Assembly: GCA_030620005.1 (NCBI GenBank)
Contig: JAUXAJ010000295.1
Span: forward strand, 1 to 6,059
Source: Promethearchaeota archaeon
GTDB lineage: Archaea > Asgardarchaeota > Lokiarchaeia > Sigynarchaeales > SOKP01
Length of the DNA: 6,059 nucleotides
Reading direction: 5' to 3'
In this document: one piece after another, positions 5,326 to 6,059 of the stretch
Layout: every line of letters begins with the position of its first letter
Position numbering within the stretch: the stretch's first letter is position 1
Program-made: the position numbers and the translations under genes
The notes under the pieces: model-generated
Told to the model about the DNA's origin: nothing
The model's input: the letters and a program-made list of their open reading frames with translations, nothing else
Database searches by the model: none

Positions 5326-5940
5326 TTAGTCGTTTTGAATTCTATCTTTCCAAGAATCACTTTTTTCTTTTAATTGATTTTCATTGCTATTTTCGGATTT
5401 TTCTTGAGATGTGGAATGAAGTGGTGGGGGTGGAGTTGACTCTGAATATTGAAAGACATCACTAGATGATGCGAGATTAGGTGATGCGATTCCCATTAAC
5501 TCTCTTACAAGCCTTTTACTTTTATCCTCTTTACCAGTTGCTTTTCTGTAAAGTTTCATTATTCCATACCCAAGAAACGAAATTGATAATGAAAAAATGA
5601 AATATAGCCAAAACCAAAATTCGTATTCACCATACACGATTCCAAGTACTGAAAAAATACCTAAAAATATTACACACCTCACGCACATCGGTATGAATTG
5701 TTTTTTTAGCATCTCCTTCATTAATAGACTCATTTCGATTTGCGCTTCTCTCATTAATTGAAGGTTTCCTAAAGCCTGAGCATTTTTCATGCGTTCTTGG
5801 AGGTTAAAAGTTTTTGCTCTGAGTGCCTTCATGTTTTCTCGTTTTAATCCCAAGACTCTATTCAAAACCAAACCCAAAAAATACATTCCTACCGTCACGA
5901 GGAAAATTTGTAAAATAATATCTGCGTTCTCGACAGTCAT
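5326..5940 (-). CDS. DUF106 family membrane protein (EMC3/TMCO1/Oxa1-type insertase-like)
   Basis: Product of 204 residues. Layout: membrane helix at about 7-30, charged coiled-coil segment at about 33-80 (with LQERMKNAQALGN), then two membrane helices at about 82-103 and 107-130. Three helices with a cytosolic coiled coil between the first and second is the defining plan of archaeal DUF106 proteins. These belong to the YidC/Oxa1/Get1/EMC3 superfamily, whose members insert membrane proteins. After the last helix is an unusual tail of about 74 residues, polar and low in complexity, with PPPPL at 170-174 and many S, E, K and N. Typical archaeal members end soon after the third helix. It is the first gene of the cluster and would be translated from ATG 5940 on a short or leaderless transcript. 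I recognised the family from topology and coiled-coil pattern. Insertase activity is inferred from the superfamily. Confidence 0.85.
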   Translation of the reverse strand: MTVENADIILQIFLVTVGMYFLGLVLNRVLGLKRENMKALRAKTFNLQERMKNAQALGNLQLMREAQIEMSLLMKEMLKKQFIPMCVRCVIFLGIFSVLGIVYGEYEFWFWLYFIFSLSISFLGYGIMKLYRKATGKEDKSKRLVRELMGIASPNLASSSDVFQYSESTPPPPLHSTSQEKSENSNENQLKEKSDSWKDRIQND

Positions 5941-5961
5941 ATTATGAAAAGTAAACTGATA

Positions 5962-5974
5962 TTTTAATTAAATT
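5962..5974 (-). promoter_or_regulatory. Candidate TATA box of the four-gene operon
   Basis: Minus-strand TTTAATTAAAATA-like sequence lies 22-34 nt before the DUF106 ATG, the spacing expected for an archaeal leaderless or very short-leader promoter. It is AT-rich in an AT-rich gap and has no striking BRE, so support is moderate. If a gene from the right ends inside the window on the same strand, the operon could also begin outside it. Confidence 0.4.
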
Positions 5975-6028
5975 TTTACATAATTGCTTTACTTTAATTG
6001 TTTTTAAACATTATTTTAAGTTGCCGTC

Positions 6029-6047
6029 GAGAAAAGATTTTATATAT
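6029..6047 (+). promoter_or_regulatory. Candidate divergent promoter at the right edge
   Basis: CGAGAAAAGA (6029-6038) followed by TTTATATATT (6038-6047) is one of the best BRE plus TATA pairs in the window. It would fire to the right, with initiation just past the window end. No plus-strand gene is visible here to confirm it. The alternative is that this stretch is the 3' end of a minus-strand gene entering from the right: the two other frames stay open until TAA at 5994-5996 and at about 6011-6013. Confidence 0.35.
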
Positions 6048-6059
6048 TTTGGGTAAAGC

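Noticed and set aside
1..6059. tRNA, rRNA, CRISPR array, transposon ends or recombination sites
   Set aside because: No cloverleaf-like GC-rich segment, regularly spaced direct repeats, transposase motifs or terminal inverted repeats were seen.

Overview
The window is about 6 kb of AT-rich DNA that most likely comes from an Asgard archaeon, probably of the Lokiarchaeia (Promethearchaeota) type. Three things support this. There is a two-domain gelsolin-like protein, an actin-regulator fold known in Asgard archaea and eukaryotes but not in ordinary archaea. There is an archaeal DUF106 (EMC3/TMCO1/Oxa1 superfamily) membrane protein. The start sites lack clear Shine-Dalgarno sequences and instead have TATA-like boxes about 20-40 nt upstream of the ATG, as expected for archaeal leaderless or short-leader transcripts. 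The assignment rests on gene content read by eye, not on a database search.

Left part: a minus-strand gene (80-541) encodes a tryptophan-rich protein with an 11-residue hydrophobic periodicity and one C-terminal membrane segment (candidate tail-anchored protein). It has an 18-bp perfect palindrome just beyond its 3' end. It diverges, across a 145-bp promoter region, from a plus-strand PLP-dependent class I/II aminotransferase (687-2066). After a T-rich gap comes a separate plus-strand gene (2187-3203) encoding two gelsolin domains, a low-complexity acidic linker and a C-terminal four-cysteine zinc ribbon.

Right part: a minus-strand cluster of four closely packed genes runs from about 5940 down to 3292. 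The order of transcription is DUF106 membrane insertase-like protein, small membrane protein with a C-terminal zinc ribbon, GtrA-like four-helix membrane protein, and a long proline-free coiled-coil protein. Gaps are 7 nt (or 16 nt, depending on the start chosen), a 1-nt TAATG overlap, and 18 nt, so this looks like one operon. It converges with the gelsolin gene over 88 bp of T-rich DNA.

Functional reading (inference): the operon is membrane-centred, with three membrane proteins and a candidate cytosolic rod or tether. Its neighbours are a predicted actin-binding protein and a candidate tail-anchored protein. Together they suggest a locus for membrane organisation or protein insertion in an Asgard cell with a cytoskeleton. 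The aminotransferase looks like an unrelated metabolic gene. No RNA genes, CRISPR arrays, insertion sequences or integration sites were seen, and no stretch over 300 bases lacks a gene.
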